This document shows positions 10,848-22,696 of a stretch of DNA of 60,000 nucleotides, piece after piece. Under the pieces are notes generated by a model. That model saw only the letters and a program-made list of their open reading frames with translations, was not told the DNA's origin and did not search any database. How positions within the stretch are numbered: the first letter of the stretch is position 1; the number at the start of each line of letters is the position of its first letter. Origin of the DNA: Takakia lepidozioides (lineage: Eukaryota; Streptophyta; Takakiopsida; Takakiales; Takakiaceae); the NCBI GenBank assembly GCA_030704615.1, contig CM060733.1:25050001-25110000 (forward strand). Reading direction: 5' to 3'. The position numbers and the translations under genes were made by a program.

Positions 10848-11240
10848 ATGTATTTCCATGCAGTATTGATACTTTATCTCTATACATAAAACTCGTGAGG
10901 TCTCGGGTTCAGATTACAATGAATGAGATGGTGAGTTTGAATCTTCATATCTATATTAATATCATTCTTTTTATTTTCTTATTTGAACCGTCATACATGA
11001 GACATGAGTTATATCTATTAGCATAGTCGTACAAACATGATGTCATGTCTCATTCATGCACATTTCCTGAATGGCATATGTATGAAAACGCATCAAACCT
11101 ATCATGTATTTTCATGCAATATTAATACTTTATTTCTATGCATAAAATTTCATGAGGTCATGGGTTCCAATTACAATGAATGAGACGACGAGTATGAATC
11201 TTTAATGTCCCTACTGATATTATTCTGCCTCTCATTTTAC
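10848..11240. repeat. Direct repeat of about 135 bp, two copies
   Basis: Copy 1 (about 10,848-10,985) and copy 2 (about 11,101-11,240) share CATGTATTT-CATGCA, TTGATACTTTAT/TTAATACTTTAT, ATACATAAAA, GAGGTC-GGGTTC and TTACAATGAATGAGA in the same order. The segment GGTC-CGGGTTC looks like a tRNA-type B box, so a SINE-like origin is possible. No protein is encoded. Confidence 0.55.
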
Positions 11241-11269
11241 AATAATTGGGAAGATGTGGTGCACGCGTG

Positions 11270-11735
11270 ACGCCCCCGCGCACGGACGTCCGGCTCCCCC
11301 CACCGGGACCCCCCCCCCCCCCGCCCGCCGCTGCGCGCGGTCGCCCAGCTGCTACCGCGGCAGCCCCACCCGCGCTCCGTCGCGCCGCCAGTCCGCTGCC
11401 CGTGAGTCCAGTTTCCCTCAGTCCGCCAAACCGCTAGTCTGCCGGCCAGTCCACTGTGCACGCCAGTCCGCTGTGCCAGTCCCCGCAAGTCCACCCAACA
11501 GTCCGCTGTGCCCGTCTGTTGCCCCCTCAGTTTGCCAGTCTGCCATTCCGCCATTCCGCGCCGGTCGAAGGATCTGGATCGTCCATTCTGAGAAACCCAT
11601 CCGCGCCATCCATGCCAATCCGCTGTGCCAGTCCCGACTAGTCAACCAACAGTCTGCCCACCAGTCCGCCGCCCATGAATCCGCTTTCCTCCAGTCCACT
11701 GATGATACCGCATCTGGACCGTCCATTCGTAAATG
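11270..11735. repeat. GC-rich region of dispersed AGTCCGC-type short repeats
   Basis: The heptamer AGTCCGC or close variants (AGTCCAC, AGTCTGC) recurs roughly every 10-30 bp. A larger unit with GATCTGGATCGTCCATTC (about 11,567) and GCATCTGGACCGTCCATTC (about 11,709) is also duplicated. The same heptamer dominates 16,835-17,400 on the far side of the chromovirus. The long open frames on both strands here are by-products of the repeat. Confidence 0.6.
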
Positions 11736-11822
11736 CCATCTGAGCCCTCCATTTTTAGGGCATGAATTCAAACCTTATCCCTGCCGCTTGCCACTTGCCA
11801 GCAGTCGCGAACGTGCGCACTG

Positions 11823-12913
11823 ATGCTCTTGCACGTTGTCCATCGTGTCCAGTGTACTGCGGCGCGTTTCTTGCAGGTTCTGAAGCATGTCCTCTGTATT
11901 GTGCATGGCATGGACGTGGAAGCAGAAGGCGATGATATACTAAAAACGGGAAGCTGGATTATACGGCCTCTTCGACAAAGTTTGCAAACACCAAAACCAC
12001 GACCCTTCAACACGAAGGACCTCCATTGGAAGAGAGACACGCAATATGGTTATATGAATGCACGACAGAATGTTCAGAAGGCCTACATACCGTGTGATAG
12101 AGTTGATGACTTTCTTCTTGGAGAGGAGAGTTTGGTGGACTATCCCACTCAGTTTGGGGTGAATGTCCATACAAAAGTGCAACCCGACATGCTAAAAGAG
12201 CCGAGAGCCATCAATTTTCTGAACAGTATCATGTGTGCATCATCCTCATCGTCTTTTTGTAGTCTGATTGCATGTCTGTTGCCATTTTTCGTACCCACGT
12301 ACTGTGATTTCATGCTTCTAGAAGTCGATGGATATCAATTGTGATTTTTATGTGGACCAGGTTTCAATGCTGCTACGATCCAGATGACAAGTGCACCAAC
12401 AATGCGATAGTGGAGGATCGCAAACTGAAACGTAGAGGACCTCTTGTGGGTGCTGGAACATCTCACCCTTATAACGGCCCAAAGAGAAAGAAGTCGGATT
12501 ATGAAGAGTCTTACAAGCGTGGTTGCCAATGTTGTTTTAAGGTCCAGCAATGCTATCTCGCCCCCGACATTTGTGTACTCATGTACTACAACAATATGGA
12601 GCATACAGAGGCGAAAGGGAACGCCTGTCATGGGAAGTCCGCTGAGTTCAAAAACACTCGCCACGCCTATGCACCACACATTAGCGAGGAATTGAAAGCA
12701 TGGGTCATGGAGTGTCTGTTCCGAGGCTTGTCAGTCGCCCAAATCATGATGGAACATAAAGAGCACGTCATGAACAACACTGGGTTGGGGGATGCATGGA
12801 CACGGGACGATTTTTTGTTGGAGCAGGATGTGTGCAACCTGGCCGAGAAACAGGCGTGGCAAACGTTCAAAAAACATGCCAACGATGCGGAGAGTGTCCA
12901 AGAACTTTGCTGA
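11823..12913 (+). pseudogene. MULE-like transposase, N-terminal part (interrupted)
   Basis: Two open frames joined by a plausible short intron (donor near 12,226, acceptor near 12,358) give an N-terminal part with GSWIIRPLRQSLQTPKPRPF, then FQCCYDPDD, then KRGCQCCFKVQQCYLAPD and later YAPHISEELKAWV. This resembles the Cys-containing N-terminal region of large MULE/SWIM-type transposase-like proteins that I recall from seed-free plants; the family name is from memory. The frame ends at 12,913 exactly where retroelement protease sequence begins. A matching C-terminal piece lies at 17,433-17,807. Confidence 0.5.
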
Positions 12914-15900
12914 CAGCCTAAACCTGGCTCAAGAAGATGTGCAGCCTTCCCACATTCTGCTACCTAATGGCGGTGTGGAGGTTACGCATAGACATCTGTT
13001 AGACGTGCCAATGATCCTGCAAGGTGTACACACAACAACAGATTTTGAGGTTTGGGATGGAGCTCGCTACGACTGCATCCTCGGTATGCAGTGGCTAGAT
13101 CCAGTGGATGCAGTGGTGGCCTGCAAGCTCGGAACGGTCAGTGGGACTTTGCCAACTGGAGTGACATTTGATCTTAAAGGTACCAGGGCCCTTCCTAATG
13201 TCCCAGTCTTGTCGGCCTTGCAGATAAAGAGGTACATTCGTAAAGGGGACGCGCAGCTTTTTGCTGTTAGCGTGCATGAACTATCAGGAATAGAGTGTGT
13301 GAAAAATTCACATCCTAGACTTGATGTACTGTTGCATGAATATGTTGATGTGTTTCCTGATGAACTTCCTGGAATGCCCCCTGAGCGAGAGGTTGATCAT
13401 GCTATTGAACTAATGACAGATGATGTACCGGTTGCAAAGGCGCCATACATACATTCAATCGCAGAGAATGAAGAATTAGAAAGACAATTGAATGATTTGC
13501 TTGAGAAAGGGTACATTCGCCCAAGTAAATCACCCTGGGGTGCTCCAGTGATGTTCAAGAAAAAGAAAGATGGGAGTCTGAGGTTGTGTATTGATTATAG
13601 GTGGTTGAACAAGTTCACCATCAAGAATAAGTTTCCTCTACCTCGTGTAGACGATTTGTTTGACCATCTGTATGGGAGTCAAGTTTTTTCAAAGCTTGAT
13701 CTCCGATCTGGATATCACCAGATACAAATCAAGGATTTTGACATACTGAAGACCAGATTTTGATCCCGCTATGGTCGTTACGAATTCTTGGTGATGCCGT
13801 TTGGGCTCACAAATGCTCCAGCAACATTCACGCATCTAATGAATTCCCTGTTTCAAAAGTATTTAGGAAAGATGGTCTTGGTCTACATGGATGACATACT
13901 GATATACTCGAAGACCGAAGAAGAGCACGAACTGCATTTACGTGTGGTCTTAGATATACTAAGAGAGAACCATCTGTTTGCTAAGAGAAGCAAGTGTGAG
14001 TTCTTTGTGGACCACATGGATTACTTGGGATTTTGCATCTCTAAAGATGGAATCTCGATTGATCCCAAGAAAGTCCAGACAGTGGCTGAGTGGCCTAAGC
14101 CAAGTGATAAGACAGAGGTCATGAGCTTTATTGGATTTGCCAGCTTCCTGCGGAAGTTTGTCAAGTCTTTTTCACAGATTGCAGCTCCGTTGACTGACTT
14201 ACTTAAGGATTCAAGTCCTGTAAGTTTGAGAGATGTCTGGACAGGAGAATGTGATAACAATTTCGAAAAATTGAAATTTGCTTTGACGCACGCTCCTGTA
14301 CTGAAATTGCTTGATCCTACCAGGGGAGCAATTGTACTTTGTACTGATGCAAGAGATCTTGCTATTGAGGCTGTGTTGATGCAAGATGGGCATGTAATTG
14401 CATATGAATCTCGAAAGATCAGTCCAGCAGAGAAGAATTACCCGACTCATGAGAAGGAACTGTTGGCAATAGTTCATGCCTTCAAGATATGGAGGCATTA
14501 TCTGCTTCCAGTTGATTTTGTAATAGAGACCGACCATCAGAGTTTGAAGTACTTGACCACGCAGCCTCATTTGAGCCAGAGACAGATTCGGTGGTCAGAA
14601 TTGCTTCAACAGTTTCATTATGACCTGAAGTATGTCAAGGGAAGAGAGAATGTGATTGCGGATGCACTTTCTAGGAGACCATTACAAGCTAAAATTGTCT
14701 CGTGCATCAGTAGCACTATATTCCAGGACATTAAAGGTCGGTATGAAATTGATGGATTCTTTAAAGAACCATTTAAGAGTTTGTCTTGTGACCAGAGGAC
14801 TTCCGTTGAGAAGGAGAAATATCGGCCGTACCTCTTAAGAGATGAAATGTTATTCTATAATGGTCGGCTGTGTGTTCCCATGATCCCGGACCTGATTGTG
14901 GATCATTCATGACAGTCACAATATTCCAATCTCAGGACACCCGGGCTTTCAGAGGACCTACTGGTCAATACGGAAGCATTATTTCTGGCCGGGCATGAAA
15001 AGAGAAATCAAAGAATATGTACAGAAATGTTTCCCTTGTCAGGTGTTGAAGTTAGAGAGAGTCAGACCTCCTGGATTACTACAACCATTATCTGTTCCTG
15101 GATCGAATTGGGAATCCATTAGCATGGATTTCATTGTGGCATTACCCAGGACCAGAAATGGCCATGACAGTATCATGGTGGTTGTAGATAGGCTATCTAA
15201 GATAGCCCATTTGATACCTACAAGGATGAGTGCTACAACATCGGATGTTGCATCCCTGTATATGAAAAGAGATATTCAGGATTCATGGTCTGCCTCGTGA
15301 GATTATTTGTGACAGGGATTCAAAGTTTACAAGTCAATTTTGGATTGACTTGTTCAAGAAATTGGGAACCAAGGTGAGGCTAAGTACAGCCTTTCACCCA
15401 GAAACAGATGCTCAGACAGAAAGAACCAACTGTACAATTGAGGATATGTTGAGAATGTAGGTTGGTGAGAGACAATCCTCTTGGGAACAGTTTCTATACT
15501 TAGTGGAATTTGCCTATAACAAGCATTTCCACAGTGCCATTGGCATGAGTCCATTCGAAGCTTTATATGGACGAGATTGCTTAGCTCCTGCTTCGCTCAT
15601 TGCACCACCATCAAATGTGCATAGTGTGAATGACAGAATCAGAGAGATCCACTCTGTCCTAGATCTGGTGAAGCGTAGTATGCAGGCTGCACAAGAACGG
15701 GCCAAGTTCTTTGCTGACAAACACATGACTTTTCGTGAATTTGCTGTTAATGATATGGTGTTCTTAAAGGTTACACCTAAGAAAAGCAATCTAACGCTTG
15801 TCAAGTGTTACAAGCTATCACCAAGGTTTTGTGGCCCATTCAAGGTTCTAAAACGTCATGGCACAGTGGCCTATGAGTTAGATCTGCCTCCAACATGGAA

Positions 15901-16191
15901 GATTCATAAAACTTTCGCCTTCTCCGGAAATATATGTCGGACCCATCGCACATCTTGTCGATGTTGCCTCAAGCTATGAATGATGGTCAGCTGATGGCTG
16001 AACCCGAAAAGATTCTAGAAACGCGAGTGAAGCACCTGCGCAACTGTTCTTGGAAAGAACATTTAATTAAGTGGTTGCATTACCCAGAGACAGAAGCTAC
16101 TTGGGAAAAAGAGAATGAACTAACATTGAATTACCCCTCATTTTCTGTCATTGAGGACAATGACCTGCCTTTGGGAGGGGGAGCTTGTTAG
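12914..16191 (+). pseudogene. Ty3/gypsy chromovirus polyprotein, 5'-truncated and frameshifted
   Basis: It starts inside the protease without the DSG motif; ILGMQWL remains at about 13,080. Reverse transcriptase follows ([33 protein letters not shown], then a TGA at 13,762, then VMPFGLTNAPATF and the catalytic VYMDDILIYS). RNase H follows (CTDARDLA, ETDHQSLKYL, ADALSRRP). Integrase has its HHCC zinc motif (HPGF to CFPCQ, 14,939-15,046) and core MDFIVALP. A C-terminal chromodomain is at about 16,005-16,120 (SWKEHLIKWLHYPETEATWE). Frameshifts lie near 14,905, 15,285 and 15,950, and a TAG near 15,457. The stop in RT is a CGA-to-TGA type change. Not functional. Confidence 0.9.
16171..16185 (+). 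promoter_or_regulatory. Polypurine tract of the chromovirus
   Basis: TTGGGAGGGGGAGCT lies directly between the chromodomain frame and a TGTTAGG start of LTR. This is the usual position and composition for the plus-strand primer of a Ty3/gypsy element. Confidence 0.7.
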
Positions 16192-16622
16192 GTGCCTATG
16201 GAGCCCGGATTAGAACAACGGACCAGCCCATCAGGGAAGAACGTAACCGCTGAACCTTCGGGGCTGATCTTTATGGACACCTGCAGGTGAAAAGAACTGG
16301 ACAAGCTAGTGGTTTCAAGAATCTAGGGATTCGTGAAGAAGACGAGGCGGTGCAGGACAAGAGTAGGAATGGTTGTAGCGCGGGCTGATGGAGCAGGCCT
16401 GAAACGAGGAGAAGGACAGATGATTGAAGAGAGGGTCTGAGATCTGAAAAGGATGTGTGATTGTGCATAGAAGAGATGAGAATATAGCATGGTGTGGCGG
16501 TTGGGTGGACCGGAGGAGTAATCCGGTACTGTGCTGTGAGGAATAGATATATAAGGTAGAGAGCTGTAGGGTTGCTTGCTGGCTGAAATCAGAAGTAATA
16601 CCTTCTCTACCTAGAGTGTACA
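16186..16622 (+). mobile_element. 3' LTR of the chromovirus (end approximate)
   Basis: It begins TGTTAGGTGCC immediately after the polypurine tract. A TATA box TATATAAG is at 16,548-16,555, followed about 60 bp on by sequence suited to R/U5. A possible end is the CA at 16,621-16,622. No matching 5' LTR exists in the window because the element is truncated in the protease, so the right border rests only on the TG...CA rule. Confidence 0.55.
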
Positions 16623-16834
16623 TGCTGTGAATAGAGTTCTAGTCATGTTTATACTAAGCTTGAACTGACTGGAATCCCTGTGGACAACTCCTTCATTTGA
16701 GCTTTTGGAATGAGATCAACTGTATGTGGCTTCAAGGTATGGAAATTGAGAATTGGTTGGGCAGAACGGGTGTTTTTGGTTGAAATAAAAATAAGAGTAT
16801 TGGTAGTAAGTTTGCTGCGGGTCTCCTAAGGGCA

Positions 16835-17400
16835 AGTCCGCTGGCAGGCCAGTCCGCCGGAGAGAAATGTTCGCAAGTAGTCCGCTGCAAGACTCACGTG
16901 TGCCAGTCTGTTGCGACCTCAGTCTGGTCCAGCAAGTCCGTTGGCAGGCGAGTCCGCCGGAGGGGACTATTCGCAAGCAGTCCGCTACAAGACTCACGTG
17001 CGCCAGTCTGTTGCGACCTCAGTCTGGTCTAGCAAGTCTGCTGGCAGGCGAGTCCGCCGGAGGGGACTGCTCGCAAGCAGTCCGCTGCAAGACTCACGTG
17101 CGCTAGTCTGCTGCGACCTCAGTCTGGTCCAGCAAGTCCGCTAGAGGGGACTGTTCGGAAGTCTGCTGGCAACCTAGTCCGCTCGGGATGCCCTCTGGCC
17201 AAGTCTGTGTAAGACTCACTTACGTAAGTCCGCTGCGAGGTCAGCGTGGTCAGGTCTGCTGGCGGTGTCGCGAGGGCAACACTCATGGTAGGTCAGAGTG
17301 GGCGAGTCTGCTGCCTGAATCCGTTGGGCAAGTCCACTGGAGCAGACGGGCAGACTAGTCCACCAGAGAGTCTACTGGGTTAGTGCCCACATCCACCGGC
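16835..17400. repeat. 100-bp tandem repeat with CACGTG cores, then degenerate AGTCCGC repeats
   Basis: The landmark GACTCACGTG occurs at 16,891, 16,991 and 17,091, exactly 100 bp apart. Units share CAGTCTGTTGCGACCTCAG, GGTCCAGCAAGTCCG, GGCAGGCGAGTCCGCCGGAG and CGCAAGCAGTCCGCT. After about 17,160 the order breaks down into scattered AGTCCGC/AGTCTGC heptamers to about 17,400. The same heptamer class occurs at 11,390-11,700, so both blocks may be subterminal repeats of one DNA transposon. This is inference. Confidence 0.75.
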
Positions 17401-17432
17401 GAAGTCCTCTTTGAAGTCTCTCATGTGGGCAT

Positions 17433-17807
17433 GTGTACTTTGCAGGGTTGTTTTCCGAGGAGTGCTCATTTTTCCTGTGCCTTTGGCATGTCCGGCAGGG
17501 TTGGGTGAAACAATCATGCGCGAAAACCAAAGATCCTATCACTGCCGCAAACTTGCTGAAAGATATGGGAGACCTCATGTACTGTAGAGGTGGACCAAAC
17601 AATCCCAAAGAAGGTTTTGCGTGGGTAGCAACAACGCTCCAACGCATGAGAAAGAAATATCCGAATGGGCATGAATTTTTGGACTACATCGATAAGGAAT
17701 GGCGTCCTAAAATAGCAATGTGGTGTACAACAGCTCGCCATGTTCTGCATGCCAGTCAAGACACAAACGCTAGCATTGAGGCATACCATGGAAACTTGAA
17801 GTTATAA
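17433..17807 (+). pseudogene. MULE-like transposase, internal/C-terminal part
   Basis: The 124-codon frame contains FFLCLWHVRQGWVKQ, then W-x3-A-x4 spacing, IDKEWRPKIAMWCTTARHV and NASIEAYHGNLK. CLWHV-x-R/Q-x-W and the later N-x-S/T-x-E-x-Y/W-H-x-x-LK motif are typical of the MULE transposase region after the catalytic core. It is in the same orientation as 11,823-12,913 and is likely the other part of the same gene, separated by the chromovirus and the 100-bp repeat. The catalytic core itself was not found. Confidence 0.6.
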
Positions 17808-17812
17808 GCGGT

Positions 17813-18680
17813 TTGATGGAGGATGAAAATAAAAAGTATGAGGCAACAACCCTTCATTTAGCTATCATGAACAATCGTTACGAGTGTGTTAAGCTCCTTT
17901 GGGACGCATACTGGAAAAGTCCGGACCAGTCGAGGACACCTGAGCCAATCGATGCGAACAAGTGTATGACACGTTTGATGAAACTACTGCTGGAGGTATG
18001 TGTTATCATACTTGTAGGTGCGATTGATTAAAAATACTAGTCCTACTTTGGATTCAATGAATTTCTTTTCATAAGTGCAGTTGGGCTTAGCATTTGTTTT
18101 GTATTCTATGTGTGCTTTGGTGGACAAAGTGCCAAAGCGCTGGATCTTTTCACACAATTATGGTGAAAGTCTTCATAGTTTGTAATAGTTTGTCATTTTA
18201 TCTTGCCGTGGCATGTATCATGTTGATTGTGATTCCCTCACTTCCTCTCAAGCATGAGTCCTTGCTGGATGGATTGCATGGGACGGAAAAGACTGTTATT
18301 GCAGCAGTATGTGCACTTTTAATTTCCATGGTGTGTCTTCTCGTAGCTTTTGCCGCAGCCAGCATTGCTGTGCTGCCGGGGACATGGAATCATCGAGCTT
18401 TAACATTCAGCACGCTCATGATTGGAGGATTGGTGTGTCTTGCGGTTGTGATCAAATTCACCCGCCGATTAATCACCCTGGTCAACGGATATAAATATTT
18501 TGGCAGGTAAGAAAGACAGAGAGTTGAACAAGCCTATCCTACCGTATTGTTGCTTCAAGTGTCCAGATGAGTCTGGGCTGTGATGCAGTAAGCAATATAT
18601 TGAATTTAACTGTTGGACAGCATTTATCTCTGCGGAGATCTAGATTACGAGCGATTCAATCTAAACTCGATGAAGTGCAT
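17813..18680 (+). pseudogene. Ankyrin-repeat / PGG-type membrane protein remnant
   Basis: The first frame (17,813-18,000) includes TTLHLAIMNNRYECVKLLWD, an ankyrin-like repeat, and ends at a possible donor GAG/GTATGT. The second (18,094-18,510) encodes MVKVFIVCNSLSFYLAVACI and three more hydrophobic segments, ending RRLITLVNGYKYFGR before GTAAGA. This resembles the PGG membrane domain at the end of plant ankyrin proteins of the ACD6 type. A last short exon may follow the CAG at 18,620. Only one ankyrin unit is left and the joining frames do not clearly agree, so I treat it as a partial or dead gene. A short living gene cannot be excluded. Confidence 0.5.
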
Positions 18681-19503
18681 GCCATCTTTTAACGAAACTT
18701 TTGTCTCAATATTGTTCCATTATCACTTTTTCATTTTATCTAAGCGTTTCACATACGTATTAGGAATAATTGAAACATCACTAAAAAACTCAATTGATTT
18801 CTATCAACTAACATTCCTCGCATATAACATCTCTTCTGGTAACTATGATCACGACACCCAGGGATCTTCAGTACTGCTACGGACGAGGGTCCTCGAACGT
18901 CTGCTTTTCGATTTCTAGCATAGATTCTGACCGCGTTCAGAATTCAGAGCCTGTCGCGATGTTGAATATGCCTGCCGAACTACCGCATGCTGGTTCCATG
19001 CTTCCACATTTTCCAGCCAGTCAATTCTTTTCCAAGCAGGCCTACTCTTTCCGCAACAGGTACTGGTACTGCTCATGATTCTAGTTTGGCACCCTGAGAA
19101 GGGCTCAACTACTGCGCGACCACCAGTTACTGATCTGCCCGAGCACAGCCTTATAACTTTCTAACCCACTGGTTACCTCTCCTTCGAAAATTTGAGACCA
19201 CTCCAATGCCATGGAGTCTAACGAATTAACAGCGTCCAGGTTGACCCGAGTGTACACAACGACACTTCCAAGTAATTACTCACAGCACCACCCTCACTAC
19301 CTTACACTCGCAAATAAGATAGGCAGCAAGCATACTTGATGGGCCTTCCCTCTTTTATGTGCTGCTTGCAACGCTCCCTTGTGCCTTTCTTGTCAACTAA
19401 TCCCAGTTCCTTCTACACTGTTTTGATCCACTTCCAACACATGAGAATGTTTGCAGGATATTTTTGGCACTAAGCTTAATGTGATAAGGTCTCAGCTTTC
19501 CTC
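18681..19503. other. Intergenic, no gene recognised
   Basis: No domain-bearing frame was seen on either strand. The sequence is of mixed composition without clear repeats. Confidence 0.35.
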
Positions 19504-19526
19504 CTCTCTCTCTCTCTCTCTCTCTC
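19504..19526. repeat. (CT)n microsatellite
   Basis: An uninterrupted CT dinucleotide run of about 11-12 units. Confidence 0.95.
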
Positions 19527-19687
19527 TGCCACTTGTCAAGTGGCTTGGACCAAAGAGACGCTATAAATTAGGCTTGGCCACTGTATATCACTAGGATTTA
19601 ATTAGCTCTCAAGTTAAAGCGGCCCTGAGTGTTGTTAGTAGGTAACATGATTTTATAACTAAACTTAAAACTGATATCTTAATCATC

Positions 19688-19925
19688 AGTCGGTTGCTCA
19701 GTTGGATAGAGCACAGAGTGCCATCCAGGTGATGCTGGGCTCAAATCCTGCGACCTTCTTGGGTGTGGTATAATATTCTCCCCTTTCCCTTGGATGGTGT
19801 CCCTTGAGCCTTGTGCTTGTTGGCGCTTCATGGCGAGGTAGGTTATTTTCTCCTCTAACCATAAGAGGCCTGATTTGTGACCGGGTATTTCCCTATTATG
19901 GGAAAAAAAAAGGAAAAAAAGTTAA
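19688..19925 (+). mobile_element. tRNA-derived SINE-like element
   Basis: The left end has a tRNA-type A box (GTTGCTCAGTTGGATAGAGC) and, about 40 bp on, a B box (GGGCTCAAATCCTGCGACC), the internal RNA polymerase III promoter arrangement. A non-tRNA body follows (CTCCCCTTT, TGGCGCTTCATGGCGAGG) and ends in an A-rich tail (about 19,902-19,921). It is not a working tRNA, because the outer ends do not pair into an acceptor stem. Confidence 0.6.
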
Positions 19926-22696
19926 AGGCAACAAACATTTCATAAGGTATGTCAAGTTAAAGTTGAGACTTAAACTGTACTTTACTTTAACTCTACCCTA
20001 ATGCGAAGAGGCCACAAGCATGAATCCACGGCATTGTGGCGTGGTTAGTGATTAGGGCAGGGCTTAGTGGACATGTCGTAAGTTGCTGAAAGAAAGCAGG
20101 TGAGCCAGCAGAGCTTGGTGTGATGGAATGTGGAGCGCTAATTAAGGGCTCTACCTCTCTGCCTCTTCTCTCTCTCACTCGCTTTTTGATTGTAATTCAT
20201 GTATTGGCGCTGTTGTAGGGAAGAACAAGCTTGCGATTACCCGCTTTCCAAATGTCTTAGGGTGATTTTGCATTGCGATTGGTTCTTTATGGTTCTTTTT
20301 GGTGGTTCAACATGCATTTTGTGCCACCTACAGAGATCAGACTCGCCATTCACAACGTTTTACAAGATGTAATTGGTGGAATTTATTAGCTCACCTTGAA
20401 TGGAAATTCCCAGGCTGGGTGTTACTGACGTTGCATATAATTTTCTTGTCGGTGTACAGGACAACGCGGTTTTGACGACTGGAATTGGAGTGCTTATGAA
20501 AAATTTGGAGAGGAAGGGTGGGGATTATGTGCCACCAGTAATAAGCGTTAAATCGGACTTCTCGAGATTATAGAAGGGTGGGGATTTTCTTAACCTTCTA
20601 TTCCTGATTGCTTCTCCTTAAAATGTCCATGAAGTCAGTTGAAGTTTTCTGGAATTCAATATTAATTAGGCTTTTTGGATTGTCCATGAAGCGTTTCTGG
20701 AAGGTTTGTAGCGCCCCCATATCGAATCAGCTCTTTGTGCCCTCAAAACTAGGCGCCGGTTGCGTTTGGTTTATTCAGTATGAAATGGTCTCTCTCTCTC
20801 TCTCTTGCTCTGTCCTTACTTGTTGTACACAGCTGCAAATATTACCTTCTTGACCAGATTGCACAAGATGATGATTGTTGTGAGATTTGCCTGGTCACTT
20901 AGCACTTCGCTTTTTATGCCATGAGTGAAGATTCGTTTCTTAGTCATCTAGGTTTCTTTGATTGCTCTTCACCTCCGGGACCCCCATCAGTAGAGCAGCT
21001 GCTTAACAAAGCAAGAGGATGTATACAGGATGGGGCTGTTGTCTTTCTAGTGAATGATGCCGGAGTTTTAAGTGTGAGGGAGGACACAAGCCTCTAGGTC
21101 CGGATAATGTGGTCCTTCCTGTGTTACATCTGTCACGTTGATTTGGTCTGAGTCCTCAAAGAAAATAGGTCAGGCCATATTCTATTATGCACAAGGGGTT
21201 CTCTACCCCAGATTTGCTTTTGAAATTTTCTCTAAGATCTGCAGGTTAAACAGAAAATTATTCGCACCGATGATGTGGAAACTTTTGCTTTTGTTGGGAA
21301 GAGAGCCAGCTTGTGCACAGTGGCTCTAGCTGCTAGTCTTTCGTCTAATGCCTTTGGTGCTCACATGTGGTTGAAATAGGACATTGGCCCTGATAAATTC
21401 TGGGAATGCAACAAGTGGCCAGACCCAGAGGCATGTATGTTGTCTGCCAGCAGGGACCCGGTGCTTAACCTACTTATAAAGAGAGGATCCTTCACATCCA
21501 GCCACATAGACGCCCGGGGTATGGTCAGATTAATGTCAGCCATTGTACAAGTGCTAGAGATGGTGGCAATTGTTGATTTCCTACTGTGTGACTGGTTAAT
21601 TTAGCGCTATCTTAGCAGTGCTGGAATAGAATTATATTTTCTAGCTGCAGGATGTGTACACTAGCCTGCATATGACTTAACCAGATTGCCATTGCTATGC
21701 ACGTATACCTCACGCCCACTGTTGGAGCTGATGAAGGTGGCGGGTAGTGGTGGCAGCTTGTCGCTGTGAGACCCATGTTGCGCTGGTTTAGGTTTAACTT
21801 GGGTTGGTGCAACATCTGTTTGGGTTACCTTTCTACTGTCTGTAGGGAGTTGTTACTATGTACTTATATAGATGATGGCCTGGCCTATCTAGCCAGTCAG
21901 CAAGTAATGGCAGGTTGAATGATATGAGCTAAACACGACAGTTTTCTCATGAACAACAGCATTTATAATTTGGGATCTTTTTGGCAAATGGAATTACTGT
22001 TCATGTTGGAGTATAATAAATTTAAAAACAATGTGAAGCATGCTGATGTTCATGTTCGGTTTGTCAATGTGTGCAGGTTCTTATATGCTCTCAGTTCAGA
22101 GATCTCAGTTTTGAATTTTCAATTCTCAGATCCAGTTCTCAGTTTTCAGCTTTCGGCTTCTACTTGGTCCTTGTAAGCTACAGTCTCAGAGTGTCATTAA
22201 GAGAGATTATTGAGTCACTTATAAAGTGCTTGCAATCCATTTTCCCACTTTTCCCAAAGTGGCTTCTGGTAGTGGTTATTGACAGCTCTTGCGCTCACCC
22301 ACGCACACTCTGACAGACGAGTGGCTACAATATTTAGAAGAAACCAGGAACAGAAAGTTCTTGTTGCATTCTTTCAATATCCCTAAACAGGCTACCCCTT
22401 TCTCATCTTTTTGACCCATGCAGTCCAAATTCATCTCATCGCAGACAAGGCCCCCTTAATCTGCATTAACTAACTATATATACATGAATTGGTTGATGGT
22501 TCTCTTAAAACAGTATCAGTGGCTTCCAGGTGTATGTCAAACTATGATAAAAGTGGGATATGTATTACTATCGCCAGAATTAGAATTAGACAAGAGTGAC
22601 CACTTGCAGGACCAGCATGCACCACATGCAACTTGTTCTTTCTTCTTCTCTTCCGTGCCCAATGTTGCCTGCAAGGTGGTTTGCTAGTTACTAGGA
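19926..22696. other. Region upstream of the ANTH gene
   Basis: A small frame at 20,921-21,097 (58 codons, begins MSEDSFLSHLGFFDCSSPPG) has a clean start and stop but no known domain. Another (CT)n run lies near 20,790-20,806. The sequence just before 22,697 is pyrimidine-rich (TTCTTTCTTCTTCTCTTCC) and likely 5' UTR or promoter of the ANTH gene. No TATA box was identified with confidence. Confidence 0.35.

Noticed and set aside
11254-11823. 189-codon frame rich in Pro, Ser and Arg
   Set aside because: It lies in the AGTCCGC repeat block, where frames on both strands stay open because the repeat lacks stops.
12335-12679. 114-codon minus-strand frame opposite the transposase
   Set aside because: It is antisense to a recognisable coding sequence and has no domain of its own.
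19688-19760. Functional tRNA gene
   Set aside because: A and B boxes are present, but the ends do not form an acceptor stem and a SINE body with A-rich tail follows.
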